Source: Epiperipatus broadwayi
Lineage: Eukaryota; Onychophora; Udeonychophora; Euonychophora; Peripatidae
Direction of reading: 5' to 3'
Assembly (NCBI GenBank): GCA_028023455.1
Contig: JAQFVV010006448.1
Location: 1,393,431 to 1,457,430 of the forward strand
DNA length: 64,000 nucleotides
Part shown: piece by piece, positions 26,881 to 39,760 of the stretch
Layout of the letters: every line of letters starts with the position of its first letter
Numbering within the stretch: the first letter of the stretch is position 1
The notes under the pieces: model-generated
Database searches by the model: none
Told to the model about the DNA's origin: nothing
The model's input: the letters and a program-made list of their open reading frames with translations, nothing else
Translations under genes and position numbers: made by a program

Positions 26881-26882
26881 AT

Positions 26883-26907
26883 ACTTTATACTGTCACAGT
26901 ATAAAGT
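26883..26907. repeat. 25-bp near-perfect palindrome at the LTR border
   Basis: ACTTTATACTGT and ACAGTATAAAGT are exact 12-base reverse complements around a single central C. The inner 12-mer ACTGTCACAGTA also occurs inside the LTR 3' end at 26840-26851 and 20579-20590. Confidence 0.85.
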
Positions 26908-27517
26908 CAACAAAACACTATTTCCTGTTCCATTGTATCACGTGTTTCTTGAAAGTTTATAAAAAAAATGATAACGTTCTTTTTTTAAAAAAAAAATAAA
27001 TAAGTTCCAACAAGAAAACAAATAAAATTTAAAATATAGTTTCTAAGTTCTGGATCCAGTTCTTCATAGATTATTATTTAAAATTATTATTTCTAAATTA
27101 ATTTATAGTTTATAAATTATTTTACATTGAATTATTTTCATCAACTTGGCTTGCTTGGCTTAGTTTGATTTGATTTGGACATCCATGTATTACTTGCGCA
27201 TTTATAAATAACATATTCAGGTAAGAATTAATTTCTCCATCTATAACGACCAGCGTTTTAGACTACTTCAATAATAATAATTTTATTATATTACGATTTT
27301 AAAAATCATATTTATAATCTATTTGCCTTTTCAAATCGTCAATATTTATTCTTTTAAGCACAAAGACTTAACAAGGCAAGTATTTATTAAAATTACTACT
27401 TCTTATATCTTTACTTAAGATATACATTTTAATCTTTTAAAATCTGCAAAAATACTTTCTTTCTATAGAAGTATTCATATTTCTTTTAAATATCTATTTA
27501 CAATAGACAATAGCAAT

Positions 27518-27649
27518 TTAAACTTTTAAAATATTTATAGTCCAAAATACTACTTTTCTCCATCTCGTAGTTTTATGTACTAATCCAGCGTCTATTATTT
27601 CTCTAGCATAAAGTTTTTGATATATTTCTCCGATATGTGATGTTTCCAT
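27518..27649 (-). CDS. Short open frame, 43 codons, function unknown
   Basis: ATG to stop on the minus strand, beginning METSHIGEIYQKLYAREI and rich in charged residues, unlike the low-complexity frames elsewhere. It lies 235 bp downstream of a CCAAT/TATA-like pair on the same strand. No known family is recognised. It may be a leader frame of an old retroelement or chance. Confidence 0.2.
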   Translation of the reverse strand: METSHIGEIYQKLYAREIIDAGLVHKTTRWRKVVFWTINILKV

Positions 27650-27883
27650 GATTATTTGTACGTAAATTGAGTTTCGATATTGAGAAGACCAATAGGGAAT
27701 TATTAAGTTTCTACTGCATACTTATCATTTAAAAATTATAAAATTATATACAATAACACTCTTATGATTTTAAAAACTGATTTTAAGAGCGTTTATAAAT
27801 TTACTTGGCTATTTTCTCAATAGCACGATTAACTTAGAAATTTAATTATAGAGAGAGAGCCCCCTTCAACAATTGAATCCAGC

Positions 27884-27916
27884 TTTTATACTCGAAGAGA
27901 CTCCACATCTGATTGG
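27884..27916 (-). promoter_or_regulatory. CCAAT plus TATA-like pair (-)
   Basis: On the minus strand ACCAATCAG (27917-27909) is followed about 20 bp later by GTATAAAAGC (27891-27882) in a patch that is less AT-biased than its surroundings. The spacing is shorter than usual for a CCAAT box, so this is a tentative core promoter. Confidence 0.3.
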
Positions 27917-28810
27917 TACGTTTAAACAATCAAACTTTGCTGGCTTATTTACATATTAATCAACACACTATTAAAATAAAATAATGACTTATTTAATATT
28001 TAATATTATTACATTTTAAAAATAATTTTTATCATTTATTCAAATCTATTAAACATTTTTTAAAATATTCTTTCTCACTTAATTTAAATCTTAATTTTTA
28101 TAAGATCATTTAAAATAAACGAAATCTTTTTAAATACGTTATATTTTTAAGACAATATTTTTAAAAATCAGATTTAATATTTTACATTAATATTTTTATT
28201 TTTATCTTGTGATAACTCACGTATTATTTATAAATTTCACAACATAATTTTAAAATAGTTTTTCAACTTTATGAGAAAGCTTCCAAGCATGTGTGTGTAT
28301 ATCTCTAATTAACATCTATTTTTACAATACAAGAAACGCTTCCCATAATCTAAAAATAACTTAACAATTGCTTTTTTAAAATAAATATTTATTTTTAAAA
28401 ATAAATAAGATATTATATCAGATTTTAAAATAATTATTTGATATGATTAAAATCAAATATTAATCTCAATTTAAGTACTTATAATTTAAAATATTTTTAT
28501 TTACTTTTAACATATATTTCAAATTAAATAAATATCTTTGTCTAATTTTAACTTGTCTTTTAAATACTTTAGCTTTAAACATTTGTCATTAAATTTATTA
28601 ATGCAGTATTACATCATAATCATCATCATTTTTAAATATCTTCTCAATATCAACACAATTCACATATCAAATACTTATAGATTACTCTAATTAAACTTAT
28701 GGTAACATTACCACAAGCAAAGTCAACATCACACTTTTAAAATACTTCTTAAATTTAAAATTTTCTACTAGATTAGCACAAAAGTTAAATGGTGACCCAT
28801 ACAAAAGGGC

Positions 28811-28916
<106 letters not shown>

Positions 28917-28979
28917 TTCTCCTTTATTATTAAATATATGTCATAGTTCAACATTTTTTTCTACTTGTACGGCAGTTAT

Positions 28980-29190
28980 TTTTAGAACATTTTTTTACAT
29001 GGCTTCATGAAGCTGGCATAAAGGTATAATGAAAATTTGACATGGACTTAATAGTTTGAATTAATAGCAATAAATTCATTTTTTTTAATCTTCTACATGT
29101 ACTATATGCTGATGATTTATTTATTCTTTCCAATTCAAAGGATTATTTATAAAAAAGTAATATTTTTGAAAAAGTCTGTACCTATTTTGG
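28980..29190 (+). pseudogene. LINE reverse transcriptase scrap with YADD motif
   Basis: One plus-strand frame reads WLHEAGIK at about 28997 and, after a gap, LLHVLYADDLFILSNSKDYL at 29088-29147. This is RT motif C of a non-LTR retrotransposon (YADD followed by a hydrophobic stretch), preceded by the usual E-x-GI-K block. Stops lie on either side, so only a scrap survives. It abuts a SINE-like repeat at 29200. Confidence 0.55.
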
Positions 29191-29199
29191 ATGAATTAG

Positions 29200-29325
29200 A
29201 GGGAAATTGAATCCAGATTTTCAAGCCACCTTCAACATCCACTCTATCTTATACAACTGATACACATGACCACATACATGTGAAAGGGATAAATAATCTC
29301 CAATATAAATATTTAGTGTGGCAGA
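29200..29325 (-). repeat. SINE-like dispersed repeat, copy 1
   Basis: About 125 bp recognisably similar to 63858-63979 (shared blocks CAGATTTTCAAGC, ACAACTGATAC and CAATAT..ATTAGTGT). Read on the minus strand the second copy has a B-box-like GCTCAAATCCC, so a tRNA-derived SINE read from right to left is plausible. Confidence 0.5.
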
Positions 29326-29699
29326 GCTTGAAAATGTTGGTTCAAATATTCTCTAATTACATCTAATTTAAATAAATTAATTATACTTATATTTAAATAT
29401 TATATTTTGGATTAGTAATTAATGCTTAAAATCTTCAGTGCTTTATTAATCAAAAGAGTGGAAAAAATCTTGAGAAATTTCTAATTTCGCTAGTTATAAG
29501 ATGAGAATGTGAATTAAATAATATATCTTAGTAGCTTTTCAGGTAGAAATGCAGATTATAGTGTGATAATCACTTCAACTAAATTGTTACATATAAGGTT
29601 GTCATGCTGGAAATATTGTATTGAAGTTGACCAATTTTTCATATTAAAATAAAGGTGATCAAAATGTTTATTTAAGTATAGTCAATAGTATTATAAAAA

Positions 29700-30060
29700 T
29701 TAGATGGAAGAATTGGAAAATTTTTCATGTGGTGATATTGAATCTAATAATGAAGACACACTTCTTCAGTGTGTTATTAAAGTGAAGTGAATGAATAGCA
29801 ACAGATTTAATTATGCTTTCCATAGCAAATGCAGTCTCCAATTATGCAATAAAGATCATAGAAACATAAAGATTTTTTTTGAAGAATATAAATGAAAACA
29901 GATTGCAATGGAAAGTAAAAACTAGGCAAGAACACTAAGGCTTTTAGAAAAAGATTTACTAATGAAATAATGCATGATATCAAATGAAGAAACTTTAGAA
30001 CAGACACTTAATATATACAAGAACATAGTTATGAATCACTAGCTCATTGACATGCAAAAT
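29700..30060 (+). pseudogene. Coding-like relic of unknown origin
   Basis: From the ATG at 29704 one frame reads MEELENFSCGDIESNNEDTL and stays open for 28 codons, then continues through four or five isolated stops with a composition that looks protein-like (SLQLCNKDHRNIKIFFEEYK). I cannot assign a family. It may be part of the adjacent LINE or a separate transposon. Confidence 0.25.
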
Positions 30061-30252
30061 ATAATGAAATTTGAAGTAGGACATTTATAAGAATTAACAA
30101 ATAGTTTGCAAACAACTTCTAATTTAAGGAAAAATTAAGATAACTCTTTATTATAATGAAATCCAAAAATATAAAAAATATATTTAGGAGAATAAAAAAG
30201 TAAATGAAATTTTGGATAATTTTCTCAGTAATTTGTATTATAAATGTATTGA

Positions 30253-32290
<2,038 letters not shown>

Positions 32291-32299
32291 AAGAAAAAT

Positions 32300-32840
32300 T
32301 TATATTCCCAGTTCTATTCTTTGTAGCAACTTCCAATGAGTCAAATTTATCTTGTTTAATGTCCATACTTTTGCAACTACCATTTCTGCTTTTTTTTTTG
32401 GAACAATTTTTTTCTTGAGGTGTATAATTATTTGATGAGGATGATTCTATTGAGGTTATTTGCTTTAGTGGACAATTTGAAAATCATTATATTAACTTTT
32501 CTTCTCTTCCTGTCAAGCATGATTCTTTTAGTGGATGAAGTACAGCAGTTGTTTTCACATTTATAATTTTCTTGGGTTTAAACTCAGTTATTGGAACAAT
32601 TAATTGGACTTGATGATTTAATATTTATCAGTAGATTACTCTTTTTCCTGATCATCTTCAAATGCAGGTGTATGTTTTCTTCTTTCTATTTAGAAACATC
32701 TTATTTTTCTCGGTCAGTTGAAAAGTGTAGAATATTATTTTTCAGACAAGACATCTTTCTTTTCCTATATGGTGTGCTAGTTGATGATGACTCAGGGAAT
32801 TTTACCAGACAAAATAAATCTTTATTTTAATCTACCATGC
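32300..32840 (-). pseudogene. Ser/Lys-rich coding-like relic
   Basis: The minus strand holds several adjoining open pieces with protein-like composition: FPESSSTSTPYRKRKMSCL near 32795-32740, FKPKKIINVKTTAVLHPLKE near 32585-32525, and QITSIESSSSNNYTPQEKNC near 32465-32400. They are split by stops and shifts. The mix suggests a disordered region of a processed pseudogene or transposon protein. A plus-strand open frame at 32591-32830 is probably its shadow. Confidence 0.25.
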
Positions 32841-33899
32841 TGTTTTTCATCTTCACAAAAAAAAAAAACTTTATATTAAAAATGATTTTTAGAATTGATA
32901 TCTGCTGAATTAAAAATGCTTGTCTCTTAGTTTCAAGATTTTTAGAATTCTCTATAATATTAACTGATTTTCCAAACTGCTTTTATATCTGATTTTTTTT
33001 ATATTTTTGACCACCTCTTTTAATTAGATTTATAACTTATTTTCAACCAAATTGTTTTTTTTTTAGCCAGATAGTATAAAAAATCTCACTATTCTGATTT
33101 TTAGACAAACTTTAGTTTTGAAGAAAAAATAGTCTTAATCCTTTTTACACCTATGTGACATCTCAAACTTAAGCTTTCTTTTGATCTTATGATGAGACAC
33201 TTTTAAAATTAGACTTCTTAAGTTTTAACAGAAAAACAACCCTTATAATACAAAATTGTTGAGTAAAAAAAAATAATAATTTAACAGATTTTCTTCTTTT
33301 TCTTTCAATATTTAATAAATAAAAATATAGTTTATATATGCAATGTACACACTCATTCAACTTATTTATAAAACAGGCCTATAAAACTATCTAAATGCTT
33401 TTTTAAAAATTATGATTTTAATATCTACATTAAACTCTTACAATTTTTAAACCCCAGACTACAACTTTTAAGCCCCAAATTATAATCATTGACAAAGAAC
33501 AAAAATAGAATAGAATAATAAAATAAAAATAGAATAAAATATTAGAATTTAGCAAATATAGGTTAGCCTTGAAGAGAGTTTAATATTTGAAATATACAAG
33601 GACAATTAAACAGCTTTGCATTATTACTTTAGTTTTTAACAAAAAAACAAAATTAAATATTGAATAGTTAAATGTGTGTATTACTCTTTTTGAGTTTTCT
33701 ATCAACGCACAAACAATTAAAGAATATAACTGTTGTCTCACTCTCTTTCTGAATTAAGCTTTTAAAACTTGATCTTGTAGGGTTTAAACTTGGATGCCCT
33801 ACAGCTTCCTTTTATATAAAAATGTGATGATGATTTTGGTTTTACATTTTCTTTCATGCACATTACTACAAATTTAGCTACTGACTAAATTGTAATGGC

Positions 33900-33987
<88 letters not shown>

Positions 33988-36410
33988 GATTTTCTTTGGT
34001 TATAGATTGTAAAGTAAACTGCTATTAAACATCTAATCTATTATTTGTAAATTTGCAGATTATTTTTTTGGAATCAAATAAATTGTATTTTTTTAAAGTA
34101 CATTGAACATCATTGTCTATGAAAATTTTATAAGTATATAATTCTTTTGACTATAAGTTATTTTTTATTCTTAAATAATGATAATAGTAATTGGTATTTG
34201 TGAGTTTTCCAGTAAATCATAATGGCAGCTGTATTTTTGATGAGAATATAGTTTTGAAGGCTTACAATGTAAGGAATATGTGTTAGTTATTAAATTAAAT
34301 CAAATTTAATAAATGTATTGTTAATTTTTTTAAAAAATAATAAATTCTAATAAATTTCATTATGAAGTTTTATTTCATTTTTTTATGATATTTATAATGA
34401 TGGAAGCGATGAGATGCTATTAATACTATCATATTTTGTTTCAATTCAGTGTGTTTCTTTTTGTTAGCAGCTTTTTTGTTAAATTATCATAATGATAAAA
34501 AATTGTAGACTTTCCTGTCACAGAACATGATACAGAGGGTTATTTCCAAAGGCACAGGATCTTGCTCTCCCCAAAAATAGGGCGTTAATGATCATGATAT
34601 AATTGCACACCAACGACATGAATAAACTATAAATATTGTATATATATATATATATTATTTTTCTATTAATAAGATAATCTGAAAAATAAATAAATAAGCT
34701 GTAAATGTTGTAATTAATTTTCCCACAATAAATTCTTTTTAAAAAATTAAAAGTAATAAAAAATACATGTAAATATTAAATACAAACATTTTCTAGCAAT
34801 CATTTTTTTTGTAAACAATTTTAGGGGCTCCCAAAGTTGTAGATTAATCCAAAATATGGAAGACCATATTATATATATATATATAATTTGACTTCTTTGA
34901 ATCAGCAAAATTTATATTTCTTGATCAATTAAATATTTTACATTACATATTTATTTATTAATAAAAAAAAAGGGTATAAGACATTTGTATAGTACATCTC
35001 TTGACATTATATTTTAACAATTACTATTCAACAACAGTAATAAAACTTCACAATATACATTTTTAATCTAGCAGAATAAATAATGCTATAAATATTGTTA
35101 AAATGTATATCTTATAACTGAACACTGTACTTAAATAATTTAGAATTCAAGATGATATAAACTTCAGTTATTATGAGGATTCTCTCTTTTTATACTCTTT
35201 AATAATTACATTATATTTGATAAATAATTTATGTAATTATTTTTATATTTATAGAGATATATTGATATATAATAAAGATAATGTTATGTTAATACATAAG
35301 TGATTATTATTTAATTACTTTTAAAATGTATAAATTTTAAGTTAAACAAGTTTTATTATATATTCACCATTTTATTAATTTATTCATTAAATAACGTTCT
35401 AAATTTAAGAAATAAATAAAAAATGTTATTTAAATATTAAGGCTTTATTGTTTTTACTTAATGAAAATTTTTGTTAGATAATCGAATTTATACAAAGATA
35501 AAAAAAAAAATACTTTGACTTCTTGTTTATTTAATGAAATTACTATTAACGATTTTATTTTTATGTCAGCAAATATAAGACAAATACTACAAATTATAAT
35601 AAAATATGTATTATTAATAATAATATAATTTTACAATCTAAAAACAAAATTGAATTACTCTATTTAGATTTTTTAAAAGTAAAAAAAAATGCTTTCCCAA
35701 GTGAGCAAATATAGCTCCTTGGAACATAGTGAAACAATTCAGTCAGGCAATTGCAGTATTGTAAGCAATTGGGGCCGTTGAATACAAAATAAAAGACAGA
35801 GGAAACACGAAAGAAAAAAAGATAAGAATAAATTTGAAAGGTCATATCATATTTATAATTTCTCGATTACATATATTATTTATGTATTGCTAAAATCAAT
35901 TGCACTAGAAATATAATACAATTGATAATTAATTATTTAGAATATTTTTATATCACTGATGCTCATGTATAATCATACAAGTGCATGCATTCTATTTATG
36001 TCACATGTATTACATATATACATAAATCGTTATTAAAATAATATTATTACATTTATTGTTTCATTTTCAATCAATGGAAATAATTCATATCCTTATAATA
36101 TTTATAATTAGTTCAAAATCATGTATTACTAAATACAATATGTTAGATTTTTCATTTTTATTATTATTACTACTTACTAATTAATTAATAAAATTATTAA
36201 TCAGTATTTTAAATTATTCTGTGAACCTTGTCTTAATATGACATTAAGTATTTTATGTTTTATTTTATACATATATATTCATCACAATATTTTGCTCTCT
36301 AAGATGCTAGTACTGATTAATAACATAATTTACTGACTTTATATACTGACTTTATTTTTTTTTTTTTTTGCAGTATGCCACTGCTTATCTTTTTCAATCT
36401 CACAATTTAT
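32841..36410. other. AT-rich intergenic DNA with TA tracts
   Basis: Contains a long (TA)n tract at 33903-33985 and short ones near 34640 and 34868. A patch at 35690-35800 is less AT-rich and looks like an old repeat. No gene recognised. Confidence 0.4.
33903..33985. repeat. (TA)n microsatellite
   Basis: About 83 bp of alternating TA. Confidence 0.96.
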
Positions 36411-36506
36411 ATATATATGTTAAAACGAAGATTTGCATGGGTTAAATATATAAAATACATATTTTGCGGGTTCATCCGTATTAAAAACGTTTAATATTAA
36501 TATACT

Positions 36507-36540
36507 GACGTTTCGACTTGGTCACACAAGCCATCCACAG
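36507..36540 (-). ncRNA. Hammerhead-ribozyme-like 3' UTR motif (degenerate), left copy
   Basis: On the minus strand CTGTGGAT is followed by GGCTTG-TGTGAC-CAAGTC, which folds as a 6-bp stem (one G-T pair), then GAAACGTC. The order resembles the hammerhead core CTGANGA, stem II, GAAA reported in Penelope-like elements. The first core box is not intact, so activity is unlikely. Confidence 0.35.
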
Positions 36541-36654
36541 AGTTATAAAAGGGAGAAAGACGGTTGTAGAGGCGCTACAATCACGGATTTAAATAAAATG
36601 TTAAAATTCCACCAATAGCAAAAAATGTTAAATTTAGGAATGTTTTTTTTTTTT

Positions 36655-36975
36655 TTAAAAATCTTTCCAAATAGGAGGAAGTTTGCATGTATCATCTCGC
36701 TTATTGATACAATCTGGCCTTTTAAGTATCTCAATGGCTTCTCTAATTTTGCATTGGTAGAGATTATCACATCTGGATATGATCCTGGTACTAGAAAAAT
36801 CAATTTTATGACCTGAATCTATAGTATGGAGTGAGAGTTCTGATGATGATGAGTGTTGTTTAACTGCATTAGCATGCTCATCTCTCCTAACACTGATGCG
36901 ACGATTACTCATACCTATGTAAGAAGCTTTACAATTTTTACATGAGATTTGATAGACACCATGAGATTCAAGAGG
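36655..36975 (-). pseudogene. GIY-YIG endonuclease domain, left copy
   Basis: The minus strand reads GVYQISCKNCKASYIGMSNR, giving GVY and YIG with the CxxC pair typical of Penelope-like endonucleases, then the conserved arginine block (RISVRRDEH), GHKIDFSSTRII and KIREAIEILKRPDCINKR with the catalytic glutamate. The domain is intact as a unit and nicks the DNA target to prime reverse transcription in active elements. It is separated from RT by shifts, so the protein is broken. Frames on the other strand at 36543-36816 are shadows. Confidence 0.8.
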
Positions 36976-37142
36976 GATTGAATCCTTAGGCTTGGTTATT
37001 ATATTGCTGATCTTTTGATGAGCAGAATATGCTGTATCTATATTATAGCATTTTAATATACATCCGATACTGTCTGTAGTTCCTTTTACATATGAAACAC
37101 AAATCCTAATAGCTGATTTATCATTTTTGTTTTTTATTTTGT

Positions 37143-38153
37143 CTATTTTGGGCTTGAAATAGAGCTTTTTTTTGTTATAAATTTGTAATTATAACTATTT
37201 GCTAATAAAACACTATTAATATGATTTATTTCTTCTTTTAGATGTGTCTCATCTGAAAGGTTAATTGCTCTATTTAAAAGTGTTTTGGCTACATAAACTA
37301 TATGAGTTGGGTGATGATGAGAATGTAAATGTAAATATCTGTCTGTGTGTATCCTTTCTGTAAATAGAAAAAGATAAACTATTTGGTGTTTTCCATCAGA
37401 CTCTGTCTCCATTGTAAATTTAATATGAGGATGCATATTATTTAAATGTAAGAAAAAATCATCTAATTTATTTTTTCCATGTTAACATATGCTAAAAGTG
37501 TCATCTATGTATCTGAGCCAAATGAGAGGTTTTGAAAATGATGATTCTAAAGCATGAGTTCCTATATATTCCATGAATAAATCAGCTATTAGTCCTGAGA
37601 TAGGTGAGCCCATAGGAGTACCAAAAACTTGTCTGTAATGCTGTCCATTGTTTACAAAATATGTATTTAAGAGACAATGTTTAATTAAAGCAATAATATG
37701 GTCTGGTAAATTGCAACATTGTGAGATTATATTTAAAGCTTCATCAATTGGAATATTTGTAAACAAAGACACAATATCAAAAATTACCAGAATGTCATTA
37801 CCATTAATTTTTAAACTTTTTAAAACAGAAATAAAATGAAGAGAGTTTTTAATATATGATTTAATAGATGGGATTGTAGGTTTAATAAAATCCGATAAGT
37901 ATCTGGCTAAAATATGAGTTGGAGAACCTATTGCACTTACTATTGGATGAAGGGGGGTATCTGGTTTGTGAATATTTGGAAGTCCATAAAATTTTGGACT
38001 GACACAAGATTTTTCATGAGAGATTATTTTATTTTTTATCTCTGTTTCAATAGGTGATTTATTAATAATAGCTTTTGTTGTTTTTTCCAAATACGTAGTA
38101 TGATCTCTTTTTGATAGTTTATAAGTTTTATCATTAAGCAGATCTAAAAAAAA
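37143..38153 (-). pseudogene. Penelope-like reverse transcriptase and linker, left copy
   Basis: The authentic part runs from the fold-back at about 38153 to 37482. It shows KFYGLPNIHKPDTPLHPIVS, a Penelope-typical motif, then DILVIFDIVSLFTNIPIDEA (motif A; the usual SFD is IFD here), QVFGTPMGSPISGLIADLF (motif B) and LRYIDDTF (motif C, catalytic YIDD), ending in a stop just after. The linker continues in a new frame at 37436-37143 (LLNRAINLSDETHLKEEINH). The reading frame upstream of 38153, to 38252, is read from the opposite arm and is artefactual. The N-terminal region of RT is missing. Confidence 0.8.
38015..38153 (-). other. One-sided loop of the Penelope-like pair
   Basis: 138 bp that continue the left copy's coding sequence (KLSKRDHTTYLEKTTKAIIN) and have no counterpart in the right copy. 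The right arm starts after an A-run at 38146-38156. Confidence 0.75.
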
Positions 38154-39053
38154 AAATCTTGTGTCTGTCCAAAATTTTATGGACTTCCAAAAATTCACAA
38201 ACCAGATACCCCCCTTCATCCAATAGTACGTGCAATAGGTTCTCCAACTCATATTTTAACCAGATACTTATCAGATTACATTAAACCTACAATCCCATCT
38301 ATTAAATCATATATTAAAAACTCTCTTCATTTTATTTCTGTTTTAAAAAGTTTAAAAATTAATGCTAATGACATTCTGGTCAGTTTTGATGTCGTGACTT
38401 TGTTTACAAACATTCCAATTGATGAATCTTTAAATATAATCTCACAACGTTGCAATTTACCAGACCATATTATTGCTTTAATTAAACAATGTCTCTTAAA
38501 TACATATATTGTATAGAATGGACAGAATTACAGACAAGTTTTTGGTACTCCTATGGGCTCACCTATCTCAGGAGTAATAGCTGATTTATTCATGGAATAT
38601 ATAGAAACTCGTGCTTTAGAATCATCATCTTTAAAACCTCTCATTTGGCTCAGATATGTAGATGACATTTTTGTCATATGGTAACATTGAAAAAATAAAT
38701 TAGAGGATTTTTTCTTACATTTAAATAATATGCATCCTCATATTAAATTTACAATGGAGACAGAGTCTGATGGAAAACTACTTTTTCTTGATGTTCTAGT
38801 CACCAGAATACCAAATAGTTTATCTTTTTCTATTTACAGAAAGGATATACACACAGACAGATATTTGCATTTCCATTCTCATCATCACCCAACTCAGATA
38901 GTTTCTGTAGCCAAAACTCTTTTAAATAGAGCAAGTAACCTTTCAGATGAGACACATCTGAAAGAAGAAATAAATCATATTAGTAGTGTTTTATTAGCAA
39001 ATAATTATAATTACAAATTTATAAAAAAAAGCCTTATTTCAAGACCAAAATAG
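38154..39053 (+). pseudogene. Penelope-like reverse transcriptase and linker, right copy
   Basis: One frame from 38154 reads CPKFYGLPKIHKPDTPLHPI, DILVSFDVVTLFTNIPIDES (motif A with intact SFD), QVFGTPMGSPISGVIADLF and LRYVDDIF (motif C YVDD), and continues into the linker (DVLVTRIPNSLSFSIYRKDI) to 39053. Inactivating changes are an in-frame TAG near 38513, TAA and TGA just after the YVDD block, and a shift in the A-run near 39020. The catalytic residues are better kept than in the left copy. The N-terminal RT region is absent, cut at the fold-back. Confidence 0.8.
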
Positions 39054-39077
39054 ACAAAATAGGAAACAAAATGATGA

Positions 39078-39559
39078 TAAAATCAGCTATTAGGATTTGT
39101 TTTCCATATGTAAAAGAAACTACAAACAGTATCGGACGTATATTAAAATGATATAATATAGATACAGCATTATCTGCTCATCAAAAGATCAGCAATATAA
39201 TAAACAAGTCTAAGGATTCAATCCCTCTTGAATCTCATGGTGTCTATCAAATCTCATGTAAAAATTGTAAAGCTTCTTACATAGGTATGAGTAATTGTCA
39301 CATCAGTGTTAGGAGAGATGAGCATGGTAATGCAGTTAAACAACACTCATCATCATCAGCACTCTCATTCCATACTATAGATTCAGGTCATAAAATTGAT
39401 TTTTCTAGTACCAGGATCATATCCAGATGTGATAATCTCTACCAATGCAAAATTAGAGAAGCCATTGAGATACTTAAAAGGCCAGATTGTATCAATAAGC
39501 GATATGATACATGCAAACTTCCTCCTATTTGGAAAGATTTTTTTAAAAAACATTCCTAA
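39078..39559 (+). pseudogene. Penelope-like linker and GIY-YIG endonuclease, right copy
   Basis: The frame reads AIRICFPYVKETTNSIGRIL, a TGA, then NIDTALSAHQKISNIINKSK and GVYQISCKNCKASYIGMSNC, followed by ISVRRDEHGNAVKQH, GHKIDFSSTRII and the glutamate block KIREAIEILKRP, ending at a stop after WKDFFKKHS. It differs from the left copy at a handful of residues (NCH for NRR, RYD for RDD). A minus-strand frame here and a second plus-strand frame at 39396-39650 are shadows. Confidence 0.8.
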
Positions 39560-39650
39560 ATTTAACATTTTTTGCTATTGGTGGAATTTTAACATTTTAT
39601 TCAAATCCGTGATTGTAGCGCCTCTACAACTGTCTTTCTCCCTTTTATAA

Positions 39651-39686
39651 CTTTGTGGATGGCTTGTGTGACCAAGTCGAAACATC
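39651..39686 (+). ncRNA. Hammerhead-ribozyme-like 3' UTR motif (degenerate), right copy
   Basis: Same arrangement as in the left copy, here CTTTGTGGAT, stem GGCTTG/CAAGTC with loop TGTGAC, then GAAACATC. The GTC cleavage triplet is ATC here and the first core box is degenerate. Confidence 0.3.
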
Positions 39687-39738
39687 AGTATATTAATATT
39701 AAAAGTTTTTAACATGGATGAACCCGCAAAATATGTAT

Positions 39739-39760
39739 TATATATATATATATATATATA
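39739..39760. repeat. (TA)n tract at the Penelope-like right border
   Basis: Short alternating TA tract directly abutting the element end. Confidence 0.85.

Larger units (their letters stand above)
36455..39739. mobile_element. Penelope-like element, head-to-head inverted pair
   Basis: Two 5'-truncated copies of one Penelope-like retroelement face away from each other: the left copy is on the minus strand (36455-38153), the right on the plus strand (38154-39739). Inverted arms of about 1.56 and 1.59 kb pair over 36455-38014 and 38154-39739, and 138 bp in the middle extend the left copy only. Each arm encodes RT, linker and GIY-YIG nuclease, followed by a conserved 3' UTR. The outer ends lie next to (TA)n tracts at about 36405-36420 and 39740-39760, with about 35 extra bases on the left. 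Inverted partial copies are a known habit of Penelope elements. Both copies carry stops or shifts, so the locus is inactive. Confidence 0.88.

Noticed and set aside
36543-36816. Open frames overlapping the left GIY-YIG region (both strands)
   Set aside because: Out of frame with the conserved nuclease motifs; shadows of the Penelope-like copy.
38154-38252. N-terminal extension of the left Penelope-like RT frame
   Set aside because: Read through the fold-back junction into the other arm; not real RT sequence.
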